A stretch of 20,344 bases of DNA from CADEEN01 sp031389585 (GTDB lineage: Bacteria > Pseudomonadota > Gammaproteobacteria > Burkholderiales > Burkholderiaceae_C): assembly GCA_031389585.1 (NCBI GenBank), contig JANMSS010000103.1, forward strand, positions 1-20,344, written 5' to 3'. Each line of letters starts with the position of its first letter. The first letter of the stretch is position 1. Shown here piece after piece: positions 19,902-20,344 of this stretch. The translations under genes and the position numbers were made by a program. Under the pieces are notes generated by a model. It was not told the origin of the DNA. It did no database searches and worked only from the letters and a program-made list of their open reading frames with translations.

Positions 19902-20344
19902 GGCGTGCAACCCGATGAAATCCAGCTTGCGATCGCGGCATAACCTGCGCTCGAAGGTGCGAGCACTGCCGTCGACTGCCCCGTTGCGCCGGCCGGGTGC
20001 GGCACCGTCGACGGCCGGCGCAGCAGCGGGTTGGCCGCCGCGTTGCAGGTGTCGGTGACCATCGTCAGCGTCACGTTGTAGTCGCCCTCGGCGCTGCCGG
20101 TCAGCACGAAGCGGTTGCGCAGGAAGGAGGCACCCGTCTGCGCGGCGCCCGAGCTGCCGGTCGGCGCATGGCAGCCCGCACAACTGCGCTGCAGTACCGG
20201 TTGCACGTTGGCCAGGAAGCTGGCTTCGCTGAGTGCGGCGACGCGACGAACGTTCGGGCTTCGGCTGGGGTCGTTCATGTACTGGCCGCCCAAGTCCATC
20301 CACTCGCTGACCAGGCGCTTCTCGGCCGCATTGAGCAGCGTTGC
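19898..20344 (-). CDS. c-type heme protein, C-terminal part (5' end beyond window)
   Basis: The frame is open to the window edge, giving the last 148 residues. The visible part begins ATLLNAAEKRLVSEW and continues MDLGGQYMNDPS. It holds a standard heme c motif CAGCH (bases 20168-20182) within FLANVQPVLQRSCAGCHAPTG, followed by a Cys pair region (TDTCNAAANPLL) and an end SYAAIASWISSGC-like. The sequence N-terminal to the heme resembles cytochrome domains in HzsA-related proteins, but too little is visible to be sure. It would be periplasmic or outer-membrane-associated and carry heme. An internal ATG at 20299 exists but would remove the helix before the heme, so the true start is probably outside. 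Its TGA overlaps the ATG of the next gene. Confidence 0.78.
   Translation of the reverse strand, partial: ATLLNAAEKRLVSEWMDLGGQYMNDPSRSPNVRRVAALSEASFLANVQPVLQRSCAGCHAPTGSSGAAQTGASFLRNRFVLTGSAEGDYNVTLTMVTDTCNAAANPLLRRPSTVPHPAGATGQSTAVLAPSSAGYAAIASWISSGCTP

Noticed and set aside
1..20344. tRNA, rRNA, CRISPR array, insertion sequence, phage or toxin-antitoxin genes
   Set aside because: No cloverleaf, spaced direct repeats, transposase or integrase motifs were recognised on either strand.

Overview
The window is a GC-rich stretch (by eye about two-thirds GC) that looks like a betaproteobacterium of the order Burkholderiales. The reasons are the style of the def, tesA and ybbA genes, a REP-type repeat readable as PFALSLSKG / VRPEPVEG / FDRLRANG in three frames, and hairpin-bearing intergenic repeats. 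I recognise both repeat types from memory as common in that order. No tRNA, rRNA, CRISPR, insertion sequence or phage gene was found.

Left part (1-5331, plus strand). In order: the 3' part of a ROK fructokinase (mak), peptide deformylase (def), a secreted protein with a FecR-like domain and a Trp/Tyr-rich DUF6600-type region, a METTL21-like methyltransferase, and a trypsin-like serine protease with no signal peptide. This is mainly housekeeping and accessory material. A 260-bp gap before the protease carries a near-perfect palindrome.

Middle (5352-6711). The divergent pair tesA (minus) and ybbA-like ABC ATPase (plus) share two bases of their start codons at 6034-6035. No permease gene follows ybbA. 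Possible terminator structures lie at 5332-5353 and 6719-6758.

Right part (6758-20344, all minus strand, so transcribed from the right edge leftwards). This is one tightly packed run of 16 genes, with overlaps of 4 or 14 nt and gaps of at most about 70 nt. In transcription order: the 3' part of a heme c protein (edge-truncated), a heme-type lipoprotein, an SH3b plus beta-barrel protein, a second small beta-barrel, a TlpA thioredoxin, a DUF4266 lipoprotein, a DUF3570 barrel, a 184-aa periplasmic protein, a 643-aa TPR/coiled-coil periplasmic protein, a 941-aa TPR lipoprotein, a 234-aa TPR lipoprotein, a 100-aa secreted protein, a MotA/TolQ/ExbB channel, two ExbD/TolR proteins, and a TonB-like AgmX/PglI-type protein.

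Taken together, the right part looks like a trans-envelope machine. An inner-membrane proton channel (ExbB plus two different ExbDs) would drive a glycine-rich AgmX-like transducer, which would work on periplasmic TPR proteins and outer-membrane barrels. The composition matches the Agl/Glt machinery of Myxococcus gliding motility and its relatives elsewhere in Proteobacteria. It is combined here with a thiol/heme module (TlpA, DUF4266 with a C-terminal Cys-Gly-Cys, DUF3570, two heme-motif proteins). One ExbD paralog appears to have Asn in place of the proton-carrying Asp. What the whole complex does in this organism is not known from the sequence.
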